NCBI GenBank assembly: GCA_946540435.1
Contig: CAMNII010000001.1
Coordinates: 36,686-100,685 of the forward strand
Reading direction: 5' to 3'
Source: an uncultured Prevotella sp.
Lineage (GTDB): Bacteria > Bacteroidota > Bacteroidia > Bacteroidales > Bacteroidaceae
DNA length: 64,000 nt
In this document: positions 51,914-60,965 of the stretch, piece after piece
Layout: every line of letters starts with the position of its first letter
Numbering within the stretch: the first letter of the stretch is position 1
Notes under the pieces: model-generated
Told to the model about the DNA's origin: nothing
The model's input: the letters and a program-made list of their open reading frames with translations, nothing else
Databases searched by the model: none
Program-made: the position numbers and the translations under genes

Positions 51914-51942
51914 ATCGATTGTTTTTTGGTAAATACTGACTG

Positions 51943-51973
51943 CAAAGGTAATAAAAAAGAACAAAGACTGCAA
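51943..51973 (-). promoter_or_regulatory. Promoter of the tatA operon
   Basis: On the minus strand: TTG (51971-51973), a 20-base spacer and TACCTTTG (51943-51950), 29 bases before the tatA ATG. Confidence 0.65.
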
Positions 51974-52045
51974 TGATTATTACAGTTTTTTAACGGCTTA
52001 CCGCCAATTCGTCTAAAGAAAACTTAAAAACTAAAGATGCTTAGC

Positions 52046-52074
52046 TTGTTTTTCAGCCTTTTTGCTTATTTTTG
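52046..52074 (+). promoter_or_regulatory. Promoter of deoD
   Basis: TTG (52046-52048), an 18-base spacer and TATTTTTG (52067-52074), about 31 bases before the ATG at 52106. Confidence 0.6.
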
Positions 52075-52105
52075 CAACACATAAACTTAAACAAACAAGA
52101 AACAC

Positions 52106-52813
52106 ATGGCAAAAACACCTACACCACACATCGGAGCCCGCATGGGCGATATCGCAGAGACCGTCATCATGGCTGGCGATCCCCTACGTGCCAAGTTCAT
52201 GGCAGAGAAATTCCTGGAGAACCCCGTACAATTCAACAACGTGCGCGGCATGTTGGGATTCACTGGCACACACAAAGGAAAACGCGTAAGTGTGATGGGG
52301 CATGGCATGGGAATACCCTCCATCGGCATCTACACCTACGAACTATATAATTTCTATGGCGTGAAGACCATCATCCGCGTCGGCTCGGCAGGGTCACTCG
52401 ACCCGGAGTTGCGGCTGGGCGACATCGTCATCGCCATGGGCTCATGCACCAACTCCAACTACGCCGCACAATACGAGCTGCCGGGCACCTATGCTCCTAT
52501 AGCCGACTTCGAACTGCTGCGCCGCGCTGCCGATGCCTGCGAAAAATTCGGCTACCACTACAAAGTGGGTAACGTGTTCTCTTCGGACATCTTTTATAAT
52601 GAGAATCCTCACAACGACAGCTGGCAGAAGATGGGTGTGCTCGCTGTAGAGATGGAAGCACCATCGCTCTATATGAATGCCGCACGGTCGGGCAATCGCG
52701 CCCTCGTCATCTGCACCATTTCCGACAGCATCGTCACCGGCGAGGAGACAACAGCAGAAGAACGTCAGACGTCGTTCACCCACATGATGGATGTCGCATT
52801 CTCCATCATCTAA
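52106..52813 (+). CDS. deoD: Purine nucleoside phosphorylase, DeoD type
   Basis: A hexameric-type purine nucleoside phosphorylase of 235 residues that splits purine (deoxy)nucleosides with phosphate in salvage. The start [25 protein letters not shown] holds the phosphate-binding Arg, [18 protein letters not shown] and RVGSAGSL the substrate-binding loop, and [13 protein letters not shown] the ribose-binding site. [16 protein letters not shown], with a catalytic Asp near residue 206, is typical. It is divergent from the tat operon. Confidence 0.96.
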   Translation: MAKTPTPHIGARMGDIAETVIMAGDPLRAKFMAEKFLENPVQFNNVRGMLGFTGTHKGKRVSVMGHGMGIPSIGIYTYELYNFYGVKTIIRVGSAGSLDPELRLGDIVIAMGSCTNSNYAAQYELPGTYAPIADFELLRRAADACEKFGYHYKVGNVFSSDIFYNENPHNDSWQKMGVLAVEMEAPSLYMNAARSGNRALVICTISDSIVTGEETTAEERQTSFTHMMDVAFSII

Positions 52814-52876
52814 GCATTCTTGTCACAGAAAGATAAGGAAGGAAGAATAAATAAAGAATAATAATTGGTCATCAGG

Positions 52877-52907
52877 AAAAAGAGGGAGCTCATCACTTCC
52901 TCTTTTT
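52877..52907. terminator. Terminator shared by deoD and the DedA gene
   Basis: AAAAAGAGG (52877-52885) pairs with CCTCTTTTT (52899-52907). The right arm lies inside the last codons of the DedA gene, so the coding end doubles as half of the hairpin. Confidence 0.6.
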
Positions 52908-53501
52908 CTTGATAACAAAGTATAGAAGGGCAAGGACTACAAGTGCGACAATACCCCACTTGATGTAGTCGCCATAAAGTTCGATGGTGGCCTCGAGTTC
53001 GTTTTCTGGAACGAAGGAGTGCATATACCAGCCGAGTGCAGCCAGGATGGCATGCCATGCCGCGGCACCGATAGTGGTATAGAGCAGGAACTTCCCGTAG
53101 TGCATTCGTGCTAATCCCGCCGGCAGGCTGATCAGATGCCGGATGCCGATGACGAGACGGCCGGTGATGGTGGCTACCATACCGTGGTTGTTGAAATACT
53201 GTTCACTCCGTTCCACTTTCTCCTGATTCAGCAGACACATACGTCCCCAACGGCTGTTGGCAAACCGATAGATTACCGGCCGTCCAAGCCATCGTGCCGC
53301 CACATAGTTGATGGTGGCACCGAGGTCGGCACCGATAGTGGCAAAGAGGATGACCAGCCAGACGTTAAGGTTTCCGCCTGCGGCATGATAGGCAGCAGGA
53401 GCGACAACCAGTTCTGAGGGGACGGGCACCACCGTGCTCTCAAGGAGCATCAGAAAGAGGATAGTGCCGTAGTTGAGATTATTCAGAAGTGATGAGATCA
53501 T
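52893..53501 (-). CDS. DedA-family membrane protein
   Basis: A polytopic inner-membrane protein of 202 residues with about five hydrophobic helices. The family core is visible in LESTVVPVPSELVVAPAAYHAA (with the conserved Glu and Pro), GATINYVAARWLGRPV and the Arg-bearing ITGRLVIGIRHLISLPAGLARM. DedA proteins are thought to flip undecaprenyl phosphate or phosphatidylethanolamine. The C-terminal KKKRK is a short basic cytosolic tail. It lies 2 bases after the TPR gene. Confidence 0.9.
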   Translation of the reverse strand: MISSLLNNLNYGTILFLMLLESTVVPVPSELVVAPAAYHAAGGNLNVWLVILFATIGADLGATINYVAARWLGRPVIYRFANSRWGRMCLLNQEKVERSEQYFNNHGMVATITGRLVIGIRHLISLPAGLARMHYGKFLLYTTIGAAAWHAILAALGWYMHSFVPENELEATIELYGDYIKWGIVALVVLALLYFVIKKKRK

Positions 53502-53503
53502 AA

Positions 53504-54931
53504 CTATTCATTGTTAAGCGTTGACTTGGCGTGGTTGACATATTCTGCCACGGGGAGGTCTTCTGGAAAGAGTTCCGACAGCACGACGCGTGCCTCATTG
53601 GGATTAACCTGACAGGCTTTCTCCAGATACGCCAGATATTCGTCATCATACATCAGGTCGTAGCAGCAGAGAGCCATATACGAATACCCTTCTTTCCAGT
53701 CGGCATCCACCTGTCCAAAGAGTACTTTGAACATCTTGTACGCCATTTGGTGGTAGTTGCAGTCGAAGAGTGAGATGGCAATATTGAGCAGAACCTTCAG
53801 CGAATGCCCGGAACGGGTGACAGCTTGCTTGAAGCAGTCCTGTGACCGCTGCACGCGCCCGTTAGCCAGCAGCAGGTGGCCCCGCAGAATGGCTATCTCG
53901 TTTCGTTCTTCATCGCTGTCAGCCTGTGCCTCGGCCCGGTCCAGGAACTTCTCGGCGCCATCGATGTCGCCACGCTGCCCGAGAGCGAAGGCATGCTCCT
54001 GCCAGATTTTCGACAGGGTCTTGCCGTCGCCTCCTGGTATCTGCTCTGCCTGGATGAACACTTTCTCGGCCGCTTCGTTATCACCAAGGTTCAGGTAGGT
54101 AATACCCAGATAGAGCCAACCGCTGAGGTCTTTGTTCATCAAGGCATTGTATTTCTCGAAATAGGGTAATGCCTCGTTATATTTGCCGATGGCGAAGAGG
54201 GCCTGTGCCTTAGTGAAGTTGGCCTCTGCATCGTCGGGATTGATGGCAATAGAGAAGTCTGTGGCGTCGATGGCATCTTCCATGCGGCCGAGCATAAACT
54301 GTCCGCTGGCAAGCCTGTTCCAGTATTGGCCTTCGTAGGGGTCTTCGTCGATGAGCTTGTTCAGGATATCCTCCCCTTCTTCGAAGTTTCCTCTTGCCAT
54401 CGCTATTCTTGCCTTTACTTCGCGGTAGTCGGGTTCGTCGGTGTCTTCCGACTGATTCAGCCAATACTCGGCATCGTCGTAACAGTAGTAGTCGGCATAG
54501 AGGGTGGCAATATCAAGTATGAAGTCCGGCACTTCTTCATCATCGAGGCGGCTGTAAAGGTCTGCGATATACTGGCGGGCATCTTCCAGCCGGCCTTCAT
54601 AAATCATGATTTCCGCCTCCATATAGCAATATTCCAAGTCGGTCTTGTCGCCTACAGCGGCAAGATAGCGCCGAGACTCATTGACGTCGTTGTCAACGGT
54701 AAGGGCTGCCCGAGCCAGGAAGACGTTAGGCATCACGGCATCGGGAAAGAGCCGCAGGGCATGGTCGCATGCCACACGGGCTTTCTCAATCTGCCCGTGG
54801 GTATAGTAATACTCTGCGATATCCGACAGATCGTCGACGTCAAAGAAGGTCGTGGCACTGGTTCCGGCAGACGCTTCGTATTTCTCGAGAAGCTGACGGA
54901 ACTCTTTGGTCTCGAAATAGCTATCGTGCAT
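53504..54931 (-). CDS. TPR-repeat protein
   Basis: A 475-residue, acidic, all-helical protein of tandem tetratricopeptide repeats. Units are seen near residues 45, 155, 195, 230 (AEANFTKAQALFAIGKYNEALPYFEKY), 265 (LGITYLNLGDNEAAEKVF), 305 and 340. No signal peptide or membrane segment is evident, so it is probably a cytosolic scaffold or assembly factor. It lies between glnS (31 bases upstream) and the DedA gene. I cannot assign a specific partner. Confidence 0.85.
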   Translation of the reverse strand: MHDSYFETKEFRQLLEKYEASAGTSATTFFDVDDLSDIAEYYYTHGQIEKARVACDHALRLFPDAVMPNVFLARAALTVDNDVNESRRYLAAVGDKTDLEYCYMEAEIMIYEGRLEDARQYIADLYSRLDDEEVPDFILDIATLYADYYCYDDAEYWLNQSEDTDEPDYREVKARIAMARGNFEEGEDILNKLIDEDPYEGQYWNRLASGQFMLGRMEDAIDATDFSIAINPDDAEANFTKAQALFAIGKYNEALPYFEKYNALMNKDLSGWLYLGITYLNLGDNEAAEKVFIQAEQIPGGDGKTLSKIWQEHAFALGQRGDIDGAEKFLDRAEAQADSDEERNEIAILRGHLLLANGRVQRSQDCFKQAVTRSGHSLKVLLNIAISLFDCNYHQMAYKMFKVLFGQVDADWKEGYSYMALCCYDLMYDDEYLAYLEKACQVNPNEARVVLSELFPEDLPVAEYVNHAKSTLNNE

Positions 54932-54962
54932 GATGAAGGAGCCCTCGTTCTGCTGTGCGCGA

Positions 54963-56672
54963 TTACTTGTTCTGTTTGGCCCAGGTGTCTTTCAGTCCTA
55001 CTGTCTTGTTGAACACAGGCCGGTCAGCTGTCGTGTCGAGATCGGCCATGAAGTAGCCGATACGCTGGAACTGCAGATACTGTCCGGGTTGCATCTGAGC
55101 GGCATACGCTTCTACGTAGCAGTTGCTGACGACCTGCAGCGAGGCAGGGTTAAGCAGTTCGCGGAAGTCACGCTCGTCGGCCGACGGGTTCTCTACCATG
55201 AAGAGGCGGTCGTACTGGCGTACTTCTGCCTGATGGCAGTGATCTGCGCTGACCCAGTGGAGCGTACCCTTCACCTTTCGGTTGGCACCCTCCATGCCGC
55301 TGCGGCTCTGCGGGTCGTATTCGGCTTGTATCTCGACCACGTTGCCGTCGGCATCCTTCGTACAGCCTGTGCATTTCACGATATAGGCATTCTTCAGACG
55401 GACTTCGCGTCCGGGCGTCATCCTGAAGAACTTGCTGGGTGCATCTTCCATGAAGTCATCACGCTCAATCCAGAGGTTGCGCGAGAAGGTTATCGTGTGT
55501 GTGCCGTCGGCCTCGTTTTCAGGATTGTTGACGGCTTCCATCTCCTCGGTCTGCCCTTCGGGATAGTTAGTAATGACGAGTTTGACGGGGTTCAGCACGG
55601 CCGACACACGGATGGCCCGCTTGTTCAGGTCGTCGCGAACGGCAGCCTCGAGCAATGCCACATCATTCAGTGCATCGAACTTGGTATAGCCGATGGAGTC
55701 GATGAAGTTACGGATGCTCTCCGGGGAGTATCCGCGCCGGCGCATACCACTGACGGTCGGCATGCGCGGGTCGTCCCATCCGCTGACGAAGCCTTCCTGG
55801 ACAAGAGCCAGGAGCTTGCGCTTCGACATCATGGTATAGGTCAGATTGAGACGGTTGAACTCAATCTGGCGGGGACGGTAGTTGCGGTCCTGGGCTCCTT
55901 CTTTCTCGATGAGGAAGTCGATGAACCGGTCGTAGAGCGGACGGTGAGGCACGAACTCCAGGGTGCAGATGCTGTGGGTGACGCCTTCGAAATAGTCACT
56001 TTGTCCGTGGGCAAAGTCATACATCGGATAGGCATTCCACTTCGTTCCTGTGCGATGATGCGGGGTATGGATGATGCGATACATGATAGGATCGCGGAAA
56101 TGCATGTTGGGGTTGGCCATATCGAGTTTGGCACGGAGCACCATCGAGCCTTCCACGGCTTCGGGGGTATTCATCTTGTAGAAGAGTTCCAGGTTTTCCT
56201 CGACGGGACGGTCGCGATAGGGCGACGGCGTTCCGGGTGTTGTCGGCGTACCCTTTTGCTGTGCGATTTCTTCCGAGGTCTGCTCGTCGATATAGGCATT
56301 GCCCTGCTTGATCATCCATACGGCAAAGTCCCACAGCTGCTGGAAGTAGTCGCTGGCATAATAGACATTCCCCCAGTGGAAGCCGAGCCACTTGATATCG
56401 TTGAGAATATTCTCCACGTATTCGTTGTTTTCCTTCGACGGGTTGGTATCGTCGAAACGGAGGTTGCACACGCCACCGTATTTCTCGGCGATGCCGAAGT
56501 CCATGCAGATGGCTTTGGCGTGTCCGATGTGCAGGTATCCGTTGGGTTCCGGTGGGAACCGGGTCTGTATGCGTCCGCCGTTCTTTCCCTCGGCGAGATC
56601 TTGTTCTACGAGTTGTTCTACGAAGCTGAGGCTTTTCTTCTCCTCATTGGTATTTTCCTGATTGATGGCCAT
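54963..56672 (-). CDS. glnS: Glutaminyl-tRNA synthetase
   Basis: GlnRS charges tRNA-Gln directly, a class I enzyme of 569 residues from the ATG at 56672 (MAINQENTNEEKK). The HIGH motif is FPPEPNGYLHIGHAKAICMDFG and the KMSKS motif is MMSKRKLLALV. RFDDTNPSKENNEY, GMRRRGYSPESIRNF and the C-terminal anticodon-binding beta-barrels (LWIERDDFMEDAPSKFFRMTPGREVRLKNAY) are typical. The frame reaches 56795, but the promoter at 56726-56756 lies in that part. Its presence means that Gln-tRNA formation does not have to go through the GatCAB route. Confidence 0.96.
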   Translation of the reverse strand: MAINQENTNEEKKSLSFVEQLVEQDLAEGKNGGRIQTRFPPEPNGYLHIGHAKAICMDFGIAEKYGGVCNLRFDDTNPSKENNEYVENILNDIKWLGFHWGNVYYASDYFQQLWDFAVWMIKQGNAYIDEQTSEEIAQQKGTPTTPGTPSPYRDRPVEENLELFYKMNTPEAVEGSMVLRAKLDMANPNMHFRDPIMYRIIHTPHHRTGTKWNAYPMYDFAHGQSDYFEGVTHSICTLEFVPHRPLYDRFIDFLIEKEGAQDRNYRPRQIEFNRLNLTYTMMSKRKLLALVQEGFVSGWDDPRMPTVSGMRRRGYSPESIRNFIDSIGYTKFDALNDVALLEAAVRDDLNKRAIRVSAVLNPVKLVITNYPEGQTEEMEAVNNPENEADGTHTITFSRNLWIERDDFMEDAPSKFFRMTPGREVRLKNAYIVKCTGCTKDADGNVVEIQAEYDPQSRSGMEGANRKVKGTLHWVSADHCHQAEVRQYDRLFMVENPSADERDFRELLNPASLQVVSNCYVEAYAAQMQPGQYLQFQRIGYFMADLDTTADRPVFNKTVGLKDTWAKQNK

Positions 56673-56725
56673 AATTGTATACTTTCGTAACAGTGGTGTT
56701 AATAAAGCGAATTTAAAAATCCCTG

Positions 56726-56756
56726 CAAAGGTACGAAAAACTATGCATAACACAAA
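56726..56756 (-). promoter_or_regulatory. Promoter of glnS
   Basis: On the minus strand: TTTG (56753-56756), a 19-base spacer and TACCTTTG (56726-56733), 53 bases before the glnS ATG. Confidence 0.75.
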
Positions 56757-56820
56757 GAAATTAAAGGAAAATCTAAGCGTTTTATTCCTTAACATGTCTT
56801 AAAATCTCAATGTGTTTGTA

Positions 56821-56849
56821 TTGATACTCATCCTTTTTATGTAAATTTG
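56821..56849 (+). promoter_or_regulatory. Promoter of the YfhO gene
   Basis: TTG (56821-56823), an 18-base spacer and TAAATTTG (56842-56849), 25 bases before the ATG. Confidence 0.6.
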
Positions 56850-56874
56850 CAAGTCAATAATAAAACATACCGAC

Positions 56875-59415
56875 ATGAAAGATTTTCTTAAGCGACTGCT
56901 GCCCGACATCATTGCGGTGGCTTTGTTCGCACTGATTGCCTTCGTATACTTTGCACCGGCCGACATTGAGGGCCGCATTCTCTATCAACACGATGCTGCG
57001 GCTGGGCGCGGTGCCGGACAAGAGCAGGTGGAATACCATCAGCGGACCGGTGAGCGTACGCGTTGGTCGAATTCCACGTTCAGCGGCATGCCGACCTACC
57101 AGACGGCACCCTCCTACGGAGCTACCGACATGTTGCAGAAGGCTGTGAAAGCGTATCATCTCTGGTTGCCGGAGAACGTGTGGTATGTCTTTGCCTACCT
57201 GTTGGGATTCTATATTCTGATGCGGGTCGTCATCGCCGACGGCACCACCGAAGCCGACAAGGACAAGAAGAACCACCCCGTCAGGGCCGGGACAGCAGCC
57301 GTCATGGCTTTCCTGGGTGCCGTGGCATGGGCGTTCTCATCGTATTTCCTCATCATCATCGCCGCAGGCCACATCTGGAAGGTATGGGCACTGGCCTATC
57401 TGCCGCCACTCATCGCAGGCATCATCCTCTGCTATCGCGGCCGCTACTTCTGGGGCTTCCTGCTGACGGCTGTCTTCACGGCTTTCGAAATCAATGCCAA
57501 CCACGTCCAGATGACCTATTACTTCCTGTTTGTCATCCTGGCGCTCGTCATCGCGTTCTTCATCGATGCCCTGCGCACAAAGTCGCTGGGCCGCTTTGCC
57601 AAGGCATCGGCTGTCGCTGCCGCTGCCGCCGCGGTAGGCATTGCCATCAACCTGTCGAACCTATACCACACATGGCAGTATTCCAAGGAGTCGATGCGCA
57701 GCAAGAGCGAACTGGTGAAGGCTGATGCCGCCAACCAGACCTCAAGCGGTCTCGACCGCGACTATATCACCCAGTGGTCGTATGGCGTGGACGAGACGAT
57801 GACGCTGCTCATCCCCAATGCCAAGGGAGGGTCGCACAACATCCAGCTCAGCCAAAACGATAAGGCCATGGCTCAGGCCGACCCGCAGACGGCACAGTTC
57901 CTCGGACAATGGTACCAGTACTGGGGTGAACAGCCCTTTACGGCAGGACCCGTCTATGTCGGAGCCTTCGTGCTGATGCTCTTCATTCTGGGACTATTGC
58001 TTGTGAAAGGTCCTGTCAAATGGGCACTCCTGGCGGTAACCATCCTCACCGTTGCCCTGTCGTGGGGAAAGAACTTCATGTGGCTCACGAACATCTTTAT
58101 TGACTATATGCCGATGTATGCCAAGTTCCGCACACCATCGTCCATCCTTGTCGTGGCCGAGTTCACCATCCCCCTCCTGGCCATTCTCGGACTGCGCGAG
58201 ATACTCCGCGAGAAAGAACGCAACTACAAGGCTGTCGGCATCGCCTTTGCGGCCACAGGCGGAGTGAGCCTGCTGCTGGCCCTCTTCCCGGGACTGTATG
58301 CGTCCTCGTTCATTTCCGCTGCCGACCAGCAGATGCTGGCACAGTACGTGCCGCAGGAGTATATGGCTCAGATCCTCAACGACCTGAGCAACATGCGTCG
58401 GGCCGTCTTCACGCAAGACTGCTGGCGTTCCTTCCTCGTCATTGCCATCGGCACTGCCCTACTCCTGGCATGCAAGTTCAAGAAGCTCTCTGTCACCAAT
58501 ACCGTCGCTGCCATTGCCGTGCTGTGCCTGGTTGACATGTGGGCGGTCGACAAACGCTACCTGAACGATTCCATGTTTGTCGAAAAGAGCCAGAGAGAGC
58601 AGCCGCAGGCCATGACACAGACCGACAGGATAATCCTTCAGGACAAGAGCCTCGACTACAGGGTCCTGAACCTGGCCTCGAACACCTTCAACGAAAACGA
58701 AACATCGTTCTATCACAAGAGTATCGGCGGATATCATGCTGCCAAGCTGCGCCGTTACCAGGAACTCATCGACGCCTATATAGCACCCCAGATGAGCAAG
58801 GTCGGGCAGGCTGTCGTCGAGAGCAAAGGCAATCTGCAGGATGCGGCCGACCCACACGCATTCGACGTCATCAACATGCTGAATGCGAAATACATCATCG
58901 TACCGATGCAGGATGGGAAGACCATGCCCGTAGAGAACCCGCATGCCTTTGGCAATGCATGGTTCGCCGACAGCATCACCTGGGCCGACAATGCCAATGC
59001 TGAGCTCGATGCCCTCGGCACCATCGACCTGCGCCACGAAGCCGTGGCCGACAGGAAATACGCCGATATCCTCGGTCAGGCAACAGCCGACTCCACCGCC
59101 AAGGCCACACTGACGGCCTACGAGCCCAACGAACTCAAATACGATATTGACAGCAATAGCGACGGCGTCCTCGTCTTCTCCGAGATTTACTATCCCGGAT
59201 GGACGGCGACCATCGACGGCCAAAAGGCAGAACTGGGACGCGTAGACTACGTGCTGCGCGCACTCCGTGTCCCTGCCGGCCAGCATGAAGTCACACTCAC
59301 CTTCAAGCCGCAGTCCGTCAAGACAACCGAAGCCATTGCCTACAGCGCCTATCTCGTGCTGCTGCTCATCGTCCTTGCCGCACTGTATGGCGTCTGGAGA
59401 AAAAGAAACCGCTGA
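56875..59415 (+). CDS. YfhO-family polytopic membrane protein
   Basis: An 846-residue integral membrane protein of the YfhO family (PF09586). About twelve membrane helices occupy roughly 10-30, 90-115, 130-230, 360-430, 450-475 and 530-545. There are large extracytoplasmic loops, a C-terminal beta-domain (about 720-815, LKYDIDSNSDGVLVFSEIYYPGWTATIDG) and a last helix before the basic tail. YfhO proteins are GT-C-like and in Firmicutes are linked to glycosylation of lipoteichoic acid; the Bacteroidetes form is not characterised. It leads a unit with the GSCFA protein, whose ATG comes one base after its stop. Confidence 0.87.
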   Translation: MKDFLKRLLPDIIAVALFALIAFVYFAPADIEGRILYQHDAAAGRGAGQEQVEYHQRTGERTRWSNSTFSGMPTYQTAPSYGATDMLQKAVKAYHLWLPENVWYVFAYLLGFYILMRVVIADGTTEADKDKKNHPVRAGTAAVMAFLGAVAWAFSSYFLIIIAAGHIWKVWALAYLPPLIAGIILCYRGRYFWGFLLTAVFTAFEINANHVQMTYYFLFVILALVIAFFIDALRTKSLGRFAKASAVAAAAAAVGIAINLSNLYHTWQYSKESMRSKSELVKADAANQTSSGLDRDYITQWSYGVDETMTLLIPNAKGGSHNIQLSQNDKAMAQADPQTAQFLGQWYQYWGEQPFTAGPVYVGAFVLMLFILGLLLVKGPVKWALLAVTILTVALSWGKNFMWLTNIFIDYMPMYAKFRTPSSILVVAEFTIPLLAILGLREILREKERNYKAVGIAFAATGGVSLLLALFPGLYASSFISAADQQMLAQYVPQEYMAQILNDLSNMRRAVFTQDCWRSFLVIAIGTALLLACKFKKLSVTNTVAAIAVLCLVDMWAVDKRYLNDSMFVEKSQREQPQAMTQTDRIILQDKSLDYRVLNLASNTFNENETSFYHKSIGGYHAAKLRRYQELIDAYIAPQMSKVGQAVVESKGNLQDAADPHAFDVINMLNAKYIIVPMQDGKTMPVENPHAFGNAWFADSITWADNANAELDALGTIDLRHEAVADRKYADILGQATADSTAKATLTAYEPNELKYDIDSNSDGVLVFSEIYYPGWTATIDGQKAELGRVDYVLRALRVPAGQHEVTLTFKPQSVKTTEAIAYSAYLVLLLIVLAALYGVWRKRNR

Positions 59416-59416
59416 T

Positions 59417-60292
59417 ATGGAATTCAGAACCGTTGTCGACATCCCGCGTGCCCCCTTCGCGATAGAGCCCTGCCAACAGATGCTCTTCGTGGGGTCGTGC
59501 TTTGCCGACAGCATCGGACGGCGCGCCCGAGAGGAGAAATTCCGGGCCACCGTCAATCCGTATGGGGTGATGTACAATCCGGCATCTGTCCTCCACACGC
59601 TGGAGAGGCTGCACCAGGAACGTGCGGAAAGCATCCGAAGCAAGGTCGCCGTCATCACCCTCGGAACGAACCACGTCTATCGCGAGAAGGCCACAGGCGA
59701 GATTGTCGACAACTGCCAGAAACGCCCGCAGAGCCTCTTCAGCGAAGAAATCCTTACGGCAGACGAATGCGAGGACTACCTCCGACGCTGCGTCAGGCTC
59801 CTGCGGTCCGAGCGTCCCGACGTGGATATCATCATCACCGTCAGTCCCATACGCTACCGCAAGTACGGCTACCATGAGAGCCAGCTGTCAAAAGCCACCC
59901 TGCTGATGGCGGTCGACAGATTGATAAAGACCGAGAACGACAGACTCATCGCATCGGCCAAGGAAGGCACTCCGCTGCCCGAAGGACCGTCGGGCATGCT
60001 GTCTTACTTTCCAGCCTATGAGATAGTACTCGACGAACTGCGTGACTACCGTTTCTATCAGCCCGATATGCTACACCCCTCAGAACAGGCCGTGGAATAC
60101 ATCTGGCAGCGATTCGGCGAAACATTCTTCTCGGAGCGCACCCTCACCTTCCTGAAAGAATGGAAGCCTATCCGGGAAGCCCTTGCCCACCGGCCTTTCA
60201 ATGCCGACAGCGAAGACTACCAAGCGTTCCTGGCCGCCACACACGAGAAGGCCAGACTGCTGGCCCAACGCTACGAAGGACTTGAACTATAA
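59417..60292 (+). CDS. GSCFA-domain protein
   Basis: A 291-residue protein of the GSCFA family, an SGNH-hydrolase-like fold often found with glycan or cell-envelope genes. The family name motif is seen at the start in MLFVGSCFADSIGRR, where the Ser is the probable nucleophile position. VITLGTNHVYRE follows near residue 80, IIITVSPIRYRKYGY near 140, and PDMLHPSEQAVEYIWQRF near 215 carries the Asp and His of the catalytic set. The ATG at 59417 is one base after the YfhO stop; longer frames run inside yfhO and are not coding. Substrate unknown; an esterase acting on a glycan is the likeliest reading. Confidence 0.88.
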   Translation: MEFRTVVDIPRAPFAIEPCQQMLFVGSCFADSIGRRAREEKFRATVNPYGVMYNPASVLHTLERLHQERAESIRSKVAVITLGTNHVYREKATGEIVDNCQKRPQSLFSEEILTADECEDYLRRCVRLLRSERPDVDIIITVSPIRYRKYGYHESQLSKATLLMAVDRLIKTENDRLIASAKEGTPLPEGPSGMLSYFPAYEIVLDELRDYRFYQPDMLHPSEQAVEYIWQRFGETFFSERTLTFLKEWKPIREALAHRPFNADSEDYQAFLAATHEKARLLAQRYEGLEL

Positions 60293-60301
60293 AGAACAAG
60301 A

Positions 60302-60652
60302 ATGAGAGAAGTGAACCGACGACATCAGCGCGCGGCATGGCTGCTACTGATCCTCTACGCTCCACTGCTGCTGGCCATCAGTACCCACATACATACTGAT
60401 GCGGCAGTCCAGACAGCGTGCGAGGACTGTCTGCACCATGCTTGCCACGAGATTCACTTCTCACAAAACTCCTTCACGTGGGACGACTGCGTGCTCTGTC
60501 AACTGCACAGTTCACCATACCTCGCCCCGACCATCATTTCGTTCACTTATTACGCACACTGCTGCAACATGCAGGCCGTCATACCCGTGGACATCATCGC
60601 CACCCGCATCGTCAGCCTGCACCCGACAAGAGCCCCGCCTTACACATTCTGA
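60302..60652 (+). CDS. Cys/His-rich small exported or membrane protein
   Basis: I do not recognise this 116-residue protein. Residues 11-27 form one signal-anchor helix (AAWLLLILYAPLLLAIS). The rest is rich in Cys and His: HIHTDA, CEDCLHHACHEIHF, CVLCQLH and HCCNM. Such clusters suggest periplasmic metal binding. It starts 9 bases after the GSCFA gene and lies before the TonB-dependent receptor, with a palindromic repeat element between them. A role in metal handling together with the receptor is an inference from this order. Confidence 0.7.
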   Translation: MREVNRRHQRAAWLLLILYAPLLLAISTHIHTDAAVQTACEDCLHHACHEIHFSQNSFTWDDCVLCQLHSSPYLAPTIISFTYYAHCCNMQAVIPVDIIATRIVSLHPTRAPPYTF

Positions 60653-60690
60653 TTTCCATATTTTCAAGTCATTACATATTCTAATTATTC

Positions 60691-60937
60691 AAGTTTCGGA
60701 AGTATGATAACAATCTGTATAAGAGAGCCCCAAAGGGGCAATGAGATGTCAGCCCAGGGCAGCGCCCTGGGTACGTGGTGCGCATCCATTCTACGCCCTG
60801 AAAGGGCAAAAGAATTGAAACAAAAGATCATTCTTTTGCCCTTTCAGGGCGAAATATACGATTGTCCGCGTACCCAGGGTGCTGCCCTGGGCTGATATAT
60901 AGCGGCCCTTTCAGGGCGTTATTTACTTCCGAAACTT
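60691..60937. mobile_element. MITE/REP-like nested palindromic element (247 bp)
   Basis: The ends are perfect 14-bp inverted repeats: AAGTTTCGGAAGTA (60691-60704) and TACTTCCGAAACTT (60924-60937). Inside them, AGCCCAGGGCAGCGCCCTGG at 60751 onward faces its near-perfect inverse at 60869-60893, and a 21-bp arm starting GCCCTGAAAGGGC (60795-60815) faces its exact inverse at 60830-60850. More GGGCCC-type hairpins occur at both ends. The whole is a stack of nested stems with no gene. It resembles the non-autonomous palindromic repeats seen scattered in Bacteroidetes genomes and may also act as an mRNA structure in front of the receptor gene. Confidence 0.75.
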
Positions 60938-60965
60938 CAATTAATTACATAAAAAGTAAATCAGA

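Noticed and set aside
54930..56690. 586-codon frame on the + strand over glnS
   Set aside because: Antisense shadow of glnS, which has clear synthetase motifs on the minus strand.
60704..60895. 63-codon frame inside the palindromic element
   Set aside because: It is simply a translation of the nested inverted repeats (PERAK..., PFQGE...), a common artefact of such elements.
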